DNA from: Saccoglossus kowalevskii
Taxonomy: Eukaryota > Hemichordata > Enteropneusta > Harrimaniidae
DNA length: 28,972 bases
Assembly: GCF_000003605.2 (NCBI RefSeq)
Contig: NW_003132363.1
Location: 27,657 to 56,628, forward strand
Reading direction: 5' to 3'
A program made the position numbers and the translations under genes. Below are positions 20,791-28,972 of the stretch, piece after piece (positions within the stretch are counted from its first letter, which is position 1; each line of letters starts with the position of its first letter). The notes under the pieces are model-generated. The model ran no database searches, was not told the DNA's origin, and saw only the letters and a program-made list of their open reading frames with translations.

Positions 20791-21389
20791 AAATCATGTT
20801 GTATGTTGCAAGGTAACCTTTGACCTGCAGATATGACCAGGAAGTACAACATGGCAAGGTATACCATTTATTGTGTGTGCTTATGAAGTCGGGTAAACCA
20901 CTGTTAAATAAAATGAAGTCAACCAACCTGCTTGAAACATCGTATTTGCATGTGTTGAATGTATTGGCATGCTGACTGTAGGCTTTGAACTTAATATGAA
21001 AACAGGTTACAAGTTAGACTTGCTTGCAATCTGTTGCGATTTCGATGAAAAATTCGTGAAAAATAAATATAAATTGCGTTAACAAGGGGTGAACGTGAAA
21101 GTCATGTGGCTGCAAAATCCCAACAGACTTGCCAAAATTTTGTAATGATATCTTTAATTCTCTAATTTTGGTGAATATGGAATATTTTTCTGCTACTGTG
21201 TGTACTGGACAAACGAGGTAGATTACAGTTGTTCACTGAGCTTCCTAAAAATCTAGTGCTTTGACGATCGACACTGACAGTTATGTCATCACGGTAAGGG
21301 CTTTCCATTATAAGGGCTTCAGATTTTTGGGGGGTGAATTTTCTCGTTTTTTCACAATCTCATTTCTAATCTTTTCCTAGACTGCATAA

Positions 21390-23290
21390 TGCCTAAGTCG
21401 GCAAAAAAGACTAAGAACGTGCTAACAAAATTGTCAGCACATAAGACATGTTCATCTTGCCACTTGGTAATGTCGATTTGGAACCCACATACGTGATCTC
21501 TTGTCTGGGTTGTGTGCGGCACTCAGGTTTTTGCCTCAAAGGTATTTGCGACCTATTGGACTCCCAAGCGTGGAAACACTTTGAGGTGAGATTCAAAGCT
21601 GAAGGCAATCAATTGCGAAAGGCTGGTAAGTGTCGCACTAAAAAGGGGAAATCTATGAGTGAAAAATCTCCCTCCCCTTAGTGACCAAGACGAGGCTTGC
21701 CTCCTATGGCAAACTGAGGGTGTTAGAGAGTTGCCAGGGTCCAACTCCCTGCTCAATGTAGCGGGATCGAGGATCAAGGCAAGACCTTCATAGCCGTCCA
21801 TCTCTGAGGTGATGGAGGCATCGGTTTCTGCCCTGGAAGCACCGACGGTGGGACTTTCCCTCAGTGTGGAGTCAGTTTCTCTGTGCGATTTTACCGAGGC
21901 GGGCATGCATCGTTCCACCGCTTTTGCTAGGAGTTGCCAGTCACCGCGAATACCGACTTCATCGATACCAACGCAGCCAGAGTTGCTTGAGCGAGTACAG
22001 GGACATACCTTGTTGTCTTTCCTTACCGGTGTTCAGTGAAAGGGGCTCCTCCCATGGTGATGAGCCGGCTTGGAAGGCCTGGATGTTTGATGTGGCCTCC
22101 AAAGTGAACTCCCTCCTACAGTCTCGGGGTATTACGCAGGAGGACCTGAGGGGTGAGAGTCCGGTGGGAGGGGCATGGGCTGTACTGCCTGTCTCTCCCC
22201 CGCCAGGACTTGGGTCAGATGTGATCCATTCTCCCGTTGGTCTCTTCTTTAGAGGATCTGGAGGGGAACAACTCACATCAGTTGGAAAGGCAGCGTCCAC
22301 TTCTCCTATGGAGGGGGATCCTCTCTCTGGAAGGGAGCTCCCTATGCACTCTCCTCCAAACTTCCCACACCTGCCTCAGGCACAGTCTGACCAGGCTTCA
22401 TTTCCTGTGCTTCACCAAGCCTCTGTGGGGTGCAGCTACCACTTCCCCAGACTTTTGTTCCGTGCGGGGCCGGGGGTAATCCTCTCGATAGGGGAGTCGC
22501 CTTTGGACTCGTTTTCATCGGTGCTCAACTCTGCCACTGCCATTGGCCAACGTGTGTTGGGCAACTCCCCTGGACATCTCATGTGGCCCAGTCTATGGAG
22601 GGGGCTCAGAGGGCGATGGAGGAGGGTGATTGGTATCCTTCGGGAGAAAAATACAAGAAGACTGATTCTGGATTTGGGGCGGTCCTGTCCCATGCCTTCC
22701 ATCGGGGGAACCAATACCCCATTGGGGCTATGCGATCATCGACGGTTCTCTGGTGTGGGGATACACATGCGGTACCACAGCCTTCTCCATGGATTCTCCG
22801 TCCTGAATCCAGTACTCATGCCCTTGTTAAGGCGGGTTGCATGGAACGAGAAGTCCATGTTGCATGGTCATTTGACTGGCACCAGAGCATTCAAGTGCAT
22901 CAGACTCTATGGGCAGAACTTAAACTCATCAATATTTTTGGAATGGGTTTCTTTGTCGTTAGAGCATCAGCTCACCCTTTTAAGTTCTGACCGACTGCTC
23001 AGCAACAAAACATGATCTTTGGGAAGATGGGCCAGTTTCTGGCTGCGCAGAGATGCGATATCACGCAAATCCATACTGCCCTCTTGGCAGAAGTGGTTTT
23101 GGTCGAACAGGAGGCAGTTTGGAGTCAGTGTGCCTATCCTACTCTAGTTTGGAAGTTGCTGAGGATCAACGTATCCAATTGATGCAATTGTCCTTGTTAG
23201 CCAAGGTAGCTAATCCTTCTGGCCAGCAGTTCAAACCAAAACCACAGGGCGGCTCAGAGAATAAGTCCTCCGCTCGGGACCAGAACCAGT
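21390..23290 (+). pseudogene. DIRS gag, frameshifted
   Basis: The ATG at 21390 opens a lysine-rich start (M-P-K-S-A-K-K-T-K) that runs into H-K-T-C-S-S-C-H. A shift of frame near 21457 then leads to P-L-G-N-V-D and C-L-G-C-V-R-H-S-G, completing a C-x-x-C ... C-x-x-C pair typical of the zinc-binding start of DIRS gag. More shifts follow. A 383-codon frame at 21864-23015 contains P-A-W-K-A-W-M-F-D-V-A and S-L-L-Q-S-R-G-I-T-Q-E-D-L, and the piece around 23053-23290 (D-I-T-Q-I-H-T-A-L-L) would be its C-terminal part. In an active element gag packages the RNA. Exact frame boundaries cannot be set by eye. Confidence 0.6.
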
Positions 23291-23388
23291 GAGGATCAAA
23301 GCGCTCAAGGTCCTCTTCTAAGGGGCAGAAGAAGACTAGTAGAGGGAAGCGTCAAGAAGAAGCCTAAGAAACTCCCCCTCCAAAGTCC

Positions 23389-24061
23389 TTGGGCTCAGTC
23401 TCCTCATCTTCGTCCTCCCACGCTGTAGGCTGGAGTTTGGGGAGCTCTAGTCCCGAACTTCGCTACGGACCTCAAGCAGCACACACCAGCTTGACGCAGG
23501 AGAGTTTCCGATGCTTAGACACTCGCAGTACTCCTCATTCTCCCTCTGGTCTTCTGCCGAGGGACGAGGTCAAGGCGGAGACGGTCTGGCAGGAATTAGC
23601 CAGCCTTCTGGAGAAAAGGGTGATACATCTAGTGAAGAACCCCCATTTAGTTCCAGGGTTCTATTCCTACATATTCCTCGTTTCTAAGAGTTCGGGGCTG
23701 GCGTCCTGTCCTAGACTTCAGTCGGCTGAACGGGTTTGTGAAGCTCAATCGCTTCTGGATGGAAACACCAGCTTCGGTACTTCTGTCAGTGCACTCAGGC
23801 GATTGGCTGGCGTCGCTGGATTTGAGGGATGCATATTTCCACATCCCCATTCACCACTCATGCAGTCCTTATCTCAGTGCTAAGACAGGTGACCCAGCTG
23901 CTACACCGGTTGTCAGTTTATCTGAACCCATATCTCAACGACTAGTTATTACACAACCAAGACAGGGAGGTGCTCCAGGGGTGGGGTGTCCATCTGATGA
24001 ACCTTCCAAGGGACATGACCGACCGCATATTTGGCTCTATCAATCTCTGGGAGTCACATAG
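23389..24061 (+). pseudogene. DIRS reverse transcriptase and RNase H remnant with internal deletion
   Basis: The first frame (from 23389) carries E-L-A-S-L-L-E-K-R-V-I and then F-L-V-S-K-S-S-G. After a shift near 23695 a second frame has L-N-R-F-W-M-E-T-P-A-S-V-L-L-S-V-H, D-W-L-A-S-L-D-L-R-D-A-Y-F and H-I-P-I-H, the RT fingers and first catalytic aspartate. The expected palm with the paired aspartates does not follow. Instead, within about 110 bp, another frame reads L-Q-G-W-G-V-H-L, which is an RNase H start. Roughly 150 codons of RT are therefore missing. The rest of RNase H (to about 24240) is scrambled. Confidence 0.72.
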
Positions 24062-24289
24062 ACACTTGCGTCTTTCAACCCTTCCAACTAGTGCAGCAAG
24101 TGTTGGAGAAACTGTGACTCGAGCCCACCTGTCTTCTGTTGGCACCCAATTAGCCAGTGAAGGTCCTGGTTCCCAATGTTGCGGGACCTTCTCGTTGAGT
24201 CCCCTGTTGTCCCAGTCGTACGGCACACTACAGATGATCACCATGCTATTCCATCTTCATGCATGGAGGATGTCAATAAACTCATGCAA

Positions 24290-25152
24290 GTGCAGCCTTT
24301 TCTGCAAAGTTGTCCAAATTCCTCGGTTCGGCACAGTCTGGCGGCACCAAACGTTTGTACGAGTCCAGATGTCAATGTAAAGGAAGGGAGATTGATCATC
24401 TCCGTCCCTCTATTAGCGAGGTAGCAGATTTTTCCTTCTATTTATTTGATCAAGAAAAAACAATATCAACGATTCTTCTTCCCAGTTTTATCAGAATCTC
24501 CGGGACTGAAACTGGCCTTGGATTCGGGGCAATGTCCTCCAGTGATGTATGTGCCTCCTTTATGAACTCGAATGGACTTTCTTGCCAAGGGTGTGACCTG
24601 GAACCGATTGCCATTCCACGCCTCATTAACATAGTGGGCATGGAAGACCGCCAGGAACGGATTCTATGTTTGCTCTGAGCTGGTACTTTGATTGCCCCAA
24701 GGTGTCTTGGGGCAGTGAGAAGCACATGTTTGTCTGTTATTGGCGGGTCAAGGAAAGCCACCTTGCCTTGAATATCACCATTTCACTGTGGATTGTCGTG
24801 GAAGTGTATAATTTAACGGCTTCTTCAATGACCAGTTTGGAACGTCACCAAGTGGGGTACATGAAGTGTAAGAAATAGCCCACTCTTTGGCTTTAATATC
24901 TGGTGCCTCACTAGAGCTGGTGCCCCGAGCAGGGTTCTGGAGATCTTAGAATGTCTTCATTAACTATTACCTGATAGACCTCCAAGCATTTGAAGAGGGT
25001 CTCTACAGGTTGGGACCAGTCGTGACGGATCAGACAGTGTTCGTGACCCCAGCCTGCACCACCAAGTGCACAAAAGCGTTAGCACGATGGCGTCTTCAAA
25101 TGAAACCAGCCTCTTTTTGCTTGGCGCTGCTGGCTTCAATCTGTGCTATTAG
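24290..25152 (+). pseudogene. DIRS tyrosine recombinase, broken, with likely H-x-x-R loss
   Basis: The core-binding domain is split between frames: S-G-G-T-K-R-L-Y-E-S-R, C-K-G-R-E-I-D-H-L-R-P-S-I and E-V-A-D-F-S-F-Y-L-F-D. The catalytic domain starts around 24666 with A-L-S-W-Y-F-D, W-G-S-E-K-H-M-F-V and I-S-L-W-I-V-V-E. A last piece in another frame, ending with TAG at 25150-25152, reads H-Q-V-H-K-S-V-S-T-M-A-S-S and then L-G-A-A-G-F. This lines up with the family's H-x-x-R box and the helix before the catalytic tyrosine. The arginine would be replaced by histidine (H-Q-V-H). Alignment of this last piece is my inference. Confidence 0.65.
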
Positions 25153-25231
25153 TAAGCCTCCCTGATTTGTTGTATCCCACGACAAGACTCCTTGTTGTTG
25201 AGTAGTTTTTGATTTTCACCTCCAGTGAGTG

Positions 25232-25608
25232 TCCTACTCTGCCTAATGAGTAATAAATGAAATTTATTATTTGCACGGATTTTCTGGTAAGTGATGTAGT
25301 AAACTATTTACCTGTTTACCTAATCATACCTGCCAGAAAATCCATGGAAACACGCCAACCTCTCCACAAGCTTATGAGCGACCCAGAAACATTTGTGAGA
25401 ATGTAACTACAGGCCTCGGATTCGTGATCACCCTGGGGGTGACCCCTTAGGTGAGGCCTTTTTCTTAAAGAATATTAATCTATGGTGTTCCCTTTGGACC
25501 CGGGTATATATTGGAACTGTAATCTGTAATTAAGCCTAACGAGTAATAAATGAAATTTATTATTTCCACAGATTTGCTTATAGGTATGATTAGGTAAACA
25601 AACAGGTT
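25232..25608. repeat. Direct and inverted repeats at the DIRS 3' end (likely internal complementary region and right terminus)
   Basis: A direct repeat, GCCTAAxGAGTAATAAATGA followed by AATTTATTATTT, occurs near 25238 and again near 25532. Between and beyond them, CCTGTTTACCTAATCATACC (near 25310) is the inverse of GGTATGATTAGGTAAAC...CAGG (near 25583). A small hairpin, GGATTTTCTGG (near 25280) with CCAGAAAATCC (near 25334), sits across the first copy. DIRS elements carry such a complementary region after the recombinase, used to close a circular intermediate. Confidence 0.65.
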
Positions 25609-25620
25609 TGTACAACCATA

Positions 25621-25682
25621 GTATTTCCAAGTAGATAATCGTTTCTCATGCAGCGGACTAATTGTATATATGGGCCACTGTA
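25621..25682 (-). repeat. Right terminal inverted repeat
   Basis: On the minus strand it reads TACAGTGGCCCATATATACA and then AATTAG. After an extra stretch of about 25 bases it continues GATTATCTACTTGGAAATAC, matching the left end at 20654-20692. Confidence 0.75.
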
Positions 25683-25954
25683 TGTATGTTTAACTTATGA
25701 TTTGTCAATAGAATACCTAGGAAAGGACTGAGTTAAGTGTGTTGCATTTCATGGACGAGTTGCCGTACAAAGTTTACATTATTCCAGCACCTAACCAGTG
25801 TCGCAGCAGCTGTGTTGACATCCAACGATTGGTTGTGTCGTTGATGGCCGCGTTGATGGGATTGATGTGACTCCGGAACTGATCAATAAGCATGAATGAT
25901 TCCTTGCAAAGCAGTGGCAGTGGCACAGGGTGTTGGCCCTCTGAAATCAAACTA

Positions 25955-25996
25955 CGAGGGGCGTTCAATAAGTAATGCCCCTGACCCACTTCCAGT
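25955..25996 (+). repeat. Mariner left terminal inverted repeat
   Basis: It reads CGAGGGGCGTTCAATAAGTA, then ATGCCCCTGACCCACTTCCA. It pairs with 27083-27124. Confidence 0.9.
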
Positions 25997-26074
25997 TGAA
26001 TGATCTAGATGAAATTGTGCATGTGTAATGATTTACATCTATATGGGTTATGTTGCAAAAACAGCTCTGAACTA

Positions 26075-27057
26075 ATTCTGTTTTTTTTGTATTTGAAAGG
26101 ACACACAGCAAAGGAGATTTTGTGATGAAATGAAAGAAACTTATGGTGATGTTTCCCCATCATATGACCTTGTAAAACGCTGGCATCTTGAATTCAAACA
26201 TGGCCGGAAGTCTGTGGAAACAGTTCCCAGACCTTTGATGAGACATCTGTCCGTCAAGTTGAGGCAGCCATTTTGGAAGATCAACACATTGCTGTTCGCC
26301 AAATAGCCCAAGAGATCAAGATTAATACAGGGTCTGTGGAAACTATCATTCATGACCATTTGCATATGCATAAAGTGTTTGCCAGATGGATTCCCAGGTT
26401 GCTCACACCTTTCCAAAAGCAAGAATGCATTGAGTGCTTGAGGATGAATTTGGAGATGAGTCAAAGTTTTTCAAAAGACTGATTACACAGGATGAAATTT
26501 GGGTCCATCACTATGATCCAGAGACCAAAGCCCAGTCAATGCAGTGGAAGCACTTATACTCACCAACTCCAAAGAAGGCAAAGGGGCAGCCCTCCGCTGA
26601 CAAAGTCATACTCACAGTCTTCTGGGACCAGGAGTAGTAGTGATGGCAAAAGGTACCACAATTACAGGAGCCTATTACGCTTCACTTTTGATGAAATTAA
26701 AAGAAGCTATCAAAATCGAGAGGTGGAGCAAGATCAGCAAAGGTATTCTCCTTCTGCAGGACAACACTACGGTCCACAACTCGCATGTCGCCAGATCAGA
26801 AGCACGGCGTGTGGCTATGAAATCCTCCCCATCCCCCTTACTCTCCTGACCTTGCACCCTCTGACTTTCATCTCTTCCCAGCCATGAAGTTGTTTTTGAA
26901 AGGAAAGCGTTTCCCAGATGACGCAGCCTAGATTTCTGAAGTTACGACATGGTTGGTGGACTAACCTGGGGTGTTCTACAAAAACGGTGTCTAGAGCTGC
27001 ATCAAACGATGGGAGAAATGCATAACTCTGGGTGGTTCCTTTGTAGAGAAAGACTAA
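26075..27057 (+). pseudogene. Mariner-family transposase, multiply frameshifted
   Basis: The pieces in order are: G-H-T-A-K-E-I-L (about 26098), then after a shift and stops K-E-T-Y-G-D-V-S-P-S-Y and K-R-W-H-L-E-F-K-H-G-R (helix-turn-helix); Q-H-I-A-V-R-Q-I-A-Q-E-I (second HTH, 26273-26482); T-Q-D-E-I-W-V-H-H-Y-D-P-E-T-K with the first catalytic Asp (26434-26637); a stop where the conserved V-L-L-I-D-Y-type stretch should be; G-T-T-I-T-G-A-Y-Y-A-S-L-L and L-L-Q-D-N-T-T-V-H with the second Asp (26640 on); after another shift S-P-D-L-A-P-S-D-F-H-L-F-P with the third Asp; and finally C-I-T-L-G-G-S-F-V-E-K-D before TAA at 27055. All three catalytic residues survive, but there are at least four frameshifts and several stops, and the start codon region is unclear. 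It would cut and paste DNA at TA sites. Confidence 0.85.
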
Positions 27058-27082
27058 TAACTGTGCCAAGTTTCATTAATGC

Positions 27083-27124
27083 GATGGAAAATGGGTCAGG
27101 GGCATTACTTACTGAACGTCCCTC
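27083..27124 (-). repeat. Mariner right terminal inverted repeat
   Basis: On the minus strand it reads CGAGGGACGTTCAGTAAGTA, then ATGCCCCTGACCCATTTTCC. It pairs with 25955-25996. Confidence 0.9.
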
Positions 27125-27126
27125 GT

Positions 27127-28972
27127 GAAACCCTTTGTGCCAACAAAATTTGCCCACCAAAATGCAGAAAATGTCGTTTTACAGGGTCTAGATTTCAAAA
27201 ATTTTAAGGGGGAGCGTGCCTCTGGACCCCCCTTCCTAGTAAGGTTGAGCCTTTGACGCGAGATTGGTGGGCAGATCTCGCCCCTCCATGCACAATTTCG
27301 TGCCGCTACATCTGCAAAGTGAGACTCAATGAACTTGACATACATTAAATCGTATATAATAGTATATAATAGTAATTCTCTGAGAGTGGCGATGTTCTCT
27401 GTTATAATTTATTACTGAGTCGAACGTACGGTTTTGTGCCATATTTGTTATTATTGCTGAGTGTATCATTTAATGAGAACCGACAAGAGGGGTAAAGCTT
27501 TTGTGCACTTGCTGTAAATGTTACAAAGTAATTAGTGTATGGCGTGATTCTGTTTGGGCCCCAGTAATTTGGTTTTGAAGTGACAATATTCTCCATTTCC
27601 ATTTTTTTGTTGGCAGTGTAGAAAACATCACTGTAATGTTCAGTTCAGCTTAGCTTTGGATAGCGCAGTACTTTTGGGCGCTACCATGTTTTGACAATAG
27701 CATGGGCACTACTCATCTTTTTGCTTATTTTTCTGTGAAGTACCTATCTCCTCCCTGTAGGGTCAGCTGCATATGAATTATATTGTTTAAACATAGTCTG
27801 GATTTATTCAATTGTACATAGAATCCCTGCATTTTACATTGAGTTTGAAGCATATTAATGAGTTTCTAGAAATACCGAAATGTGTTTAACAGAGCTTAGA
27901 AATGTGCTTTAACAGAGCTTATGAGCATTTCTGTGTAGTAATTTGTATTTCATATTATTATACATCTGTCACTATAATGCCATAACTTACAGCGTGTGGT
28001 AATTTTGCGGTATTGCACTGGGTATTTTCATCTTACCATATTAGGAAATGCGAATTCCAAATATGGAGCGATTACTTGCGCATGAGTGTTCTCTAAGTGT
28101 TCTTATTATTGCAACAATTATTGTTGTTGTTCCTTATGATTGTTTAAATTGGGGACTCTAACAGGGTAATACAGTGCATGGGATAATAATTAGGCACTGT
28201 TCGAATGATATTGTTTGCGAGTATCAGTCTAATACATGGTAGATTAATAAGGTTAGTGGTGTATTTTCCACAAATCTTGTTGGATTAATAAGGTTGATGT
28301 AGTTTGCTTAGTTTGAGATGGATCAAGCCTGCATGTAATATAGCTAGGGTATGCTGGATTGATATATAATTTGTGATTAATATAGTTTAAGTTAATTATT
28401 TGTATCAACAAGGCTGTTATAGTGATTAGCTCTACTGACTGCTAGTGTAGGTAGTTGTTATATTGACCCATTCAGCCAGGTCAAAGTACTTATAATTAAG
28501 TATACCGTTAAAGTCCTATTATAAACCGCGGTTTATATTACAATGTATCAATTTAAAAATTGGGATCAAAAGCTCAAGTTCGGGGTGCGGTTTCTATTAC
28601 GTACATATTGCAATCACTAAATGGGCGTGGTCATTTTTTGTCCACAACACATGCACAAAACAAACAATACACCGTACAATCTCTTGAATAGGCGTCGGGG
28701 AAGAGTGAAAGGCCTTATTTTGGTTCTAAAATAGGCGTTACGAAATGTTGAAAAATTACAGTCAATCAAAAAAAAATTCTACATGATACAAAAAATACTC
28801 AGTATTTTTAATGTAATATGCATTTATTTTTTTTAATTTTCTTGGCAACAAAAAGTATATTCTAACAGAAGTTTCAAATAAAAACACGAATGCACTGCTT
28901 AGTAGCAAATGATCACATAACGGTAGCTCGATCCGGCCATGCTGCTGGTCACAAGTGAATAACTTACTTGTT
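27127..28972. other. Non-coding DNA to the right edge
   Basis: No gene is supported. The first 200 bp (to about 27330) is GC-richer than the rest and has the look of an old interspersed repeat. Near 27878-27922 a sequence of about 22 bp, GAAATGTGxTTTAACAGAGC, is present twice in tandem. The words ATTAATAAGGTT recur at 28242 and 28284. A perfect 18-bp palindrome lies at 28520. The remainder is AT-rich and featureless. Confidence 0.6.
28520..28537. repeat. Perfect 18-bp palindrome TATAAACCGCGGTTTATA
   Basis: Both strands read the same across all 18 bases, with a CCGCGG centre in an AT-rich neighbourhood. It could be a protein-binding site or the core of an old palindromic repeat; nothing nearby decides. 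Confidence 0.85.

Larger units (their letters stand above)
21280..25610 (+). mobile_element. Second degenerate DIRS-like retrotransposon
   Basis: In plus-strand order the segment shows a gag start with a CxxC pair (21390-21681), a long gag region to about 23290, RT fingers (23560-23860), an RNase H scrap (about 23970), recombinase core-binding domain (about 24320-24480), recombinase catalytic domain (about 24666-25152), then non-coding sequence with direct and inverted repeats (25232-25608) fitting the internal complementary region and right terminus of DIRS elements. Every coding part is frameshifted. The RT palm with the catalytic aspartates is missing, so there is an internal deletion. The left limit is approximate: I found no clear left terminal repeat. 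It differs in sequence from the minus-strand element at 543-5280 but is the same class. Confidence 0.75.
20654..25682. mobile_element. 5.03-kb segment bounded by inverted repeats, probably a DNA transposon that hosts a DIRS insertion
   Basis: TACTGTGGCCCATATATACA at 20654 matches the reverse complement of the segment ending at 25682 (TACAGTGG then CCCATATATACAATT), including 19 identical bases GTGGCCCATATATACAATT. The similarity resumes further in (CGATTACTTGGAAAT versus CGATTATCTACTTGGAAAT) after an indel of about 25 bp. Both ends are flanked by TGTATG (20648-20653 and 25683-25688), which looks like a target-site duplication. A CAGTGG-type end would suit a hAT-like family, but hAT duplications are usually 8 bp, so the superfamily is left open. 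No transposase of its own is visible; nearly all of the interior is the DIRS element. Confidence 0.65.
25955..27124 (+). mobile_element. Mariner-like DNA transposon with well preserved ends
   Basis: The element spans about 1,170 bp. Both ends begin CGAGGGxCGTTCA(A/G)TAAGTAATGCCCCTGACCCA when read inward, with only two differences in the first 35 positions. The left end follows a TA dinucleotide (25953-25954); the right end is followed by TG, which may be a mutated TA duplication. Size, ends and a transposase of the D,D34D mariner type between them agree. The transposase is broken, so the copy cannot move by itself. Confidence 0.88.

Noticed and set aside
21553-21918. 121-codon minus-strand frame
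   Set aside because: It is antisense to the gag region of the plus-strand DIRS element and shows no motif.
25774-25989. 71-codon minus-strand frame running into the mariner end
   Set aside because: It crosses the transposon's terminal repeat and has no family signature.

Overview
The window looks like nuclear DNA of an invertebrate animal, probably marine. It is AT-rich, holds very large spliced exons with consensus GT-AG sites, and is loaded with interspersed and tandem repeats, two decayed DIRS-type (tyrosine-recombinase) retrotransposons and a mariner-type DNA transposon. I cannot name the phylum or species. There is nothing bacterial: no operons, ribosome binding sites, rRNA, tRNA or CRISPR.

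Layout. 1-541: a minisatellite of 24/28-bp units that runs off the left edge. About 543-5280: a GC-richer DIRS-like retrotransposon on the minus strand, cut off in its recombinase gene where the minisatellite begins; recombinase, RNase H and reverse transcriptase are recognisable, but frameshifted and missing catalytic residues. 5283-10860: AT-rich non-coding DNA with old dispersed repeats and a 150-bp tandem array (about 8980-9960). 10861-17388: the one apparently intact gene, plus strand, with two giant exons (coding 2.6 kb and 3.2 kb), a 415-bp intron with matching phase and probably a tiny last exon; predicted product 1,935 residues. 17389-20653: its presumed 3' UTR and further repeats. 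20654-25682: a 5.03-kb segment bounded by inverted repeats and a 6-bp direct duplication, containing a second, plus-strand DIRS-like element (gag, RT, RNase H and recombinase remnants; about 21280-25610). About 25955-27124: a mariner-like element with near-perfect terminal inverted repeats and a broken transposase. 27127-28972: non-coding.

The central gene is the most interesting item. I do not recognise it as a named gene. Its N-terminus holds two copies of a roughly 85-residue domain (residues 12-99 and 193-277) whose pattern is reminiscent of the Ski/Sno/Dachshund fold. The rest looks disordered, with several basic nuclear-localisation-like clusters, four copies of a motif of the form G-L-K/R-I-x-S-V-x-S-L about 75 residues apart, and an ordered-looking basic C-terminal block. 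I infer a nuclear scaffold or chromatin/transcription cofactor. The mobile elements are degenerate and are passengers rather than partners of this gene.
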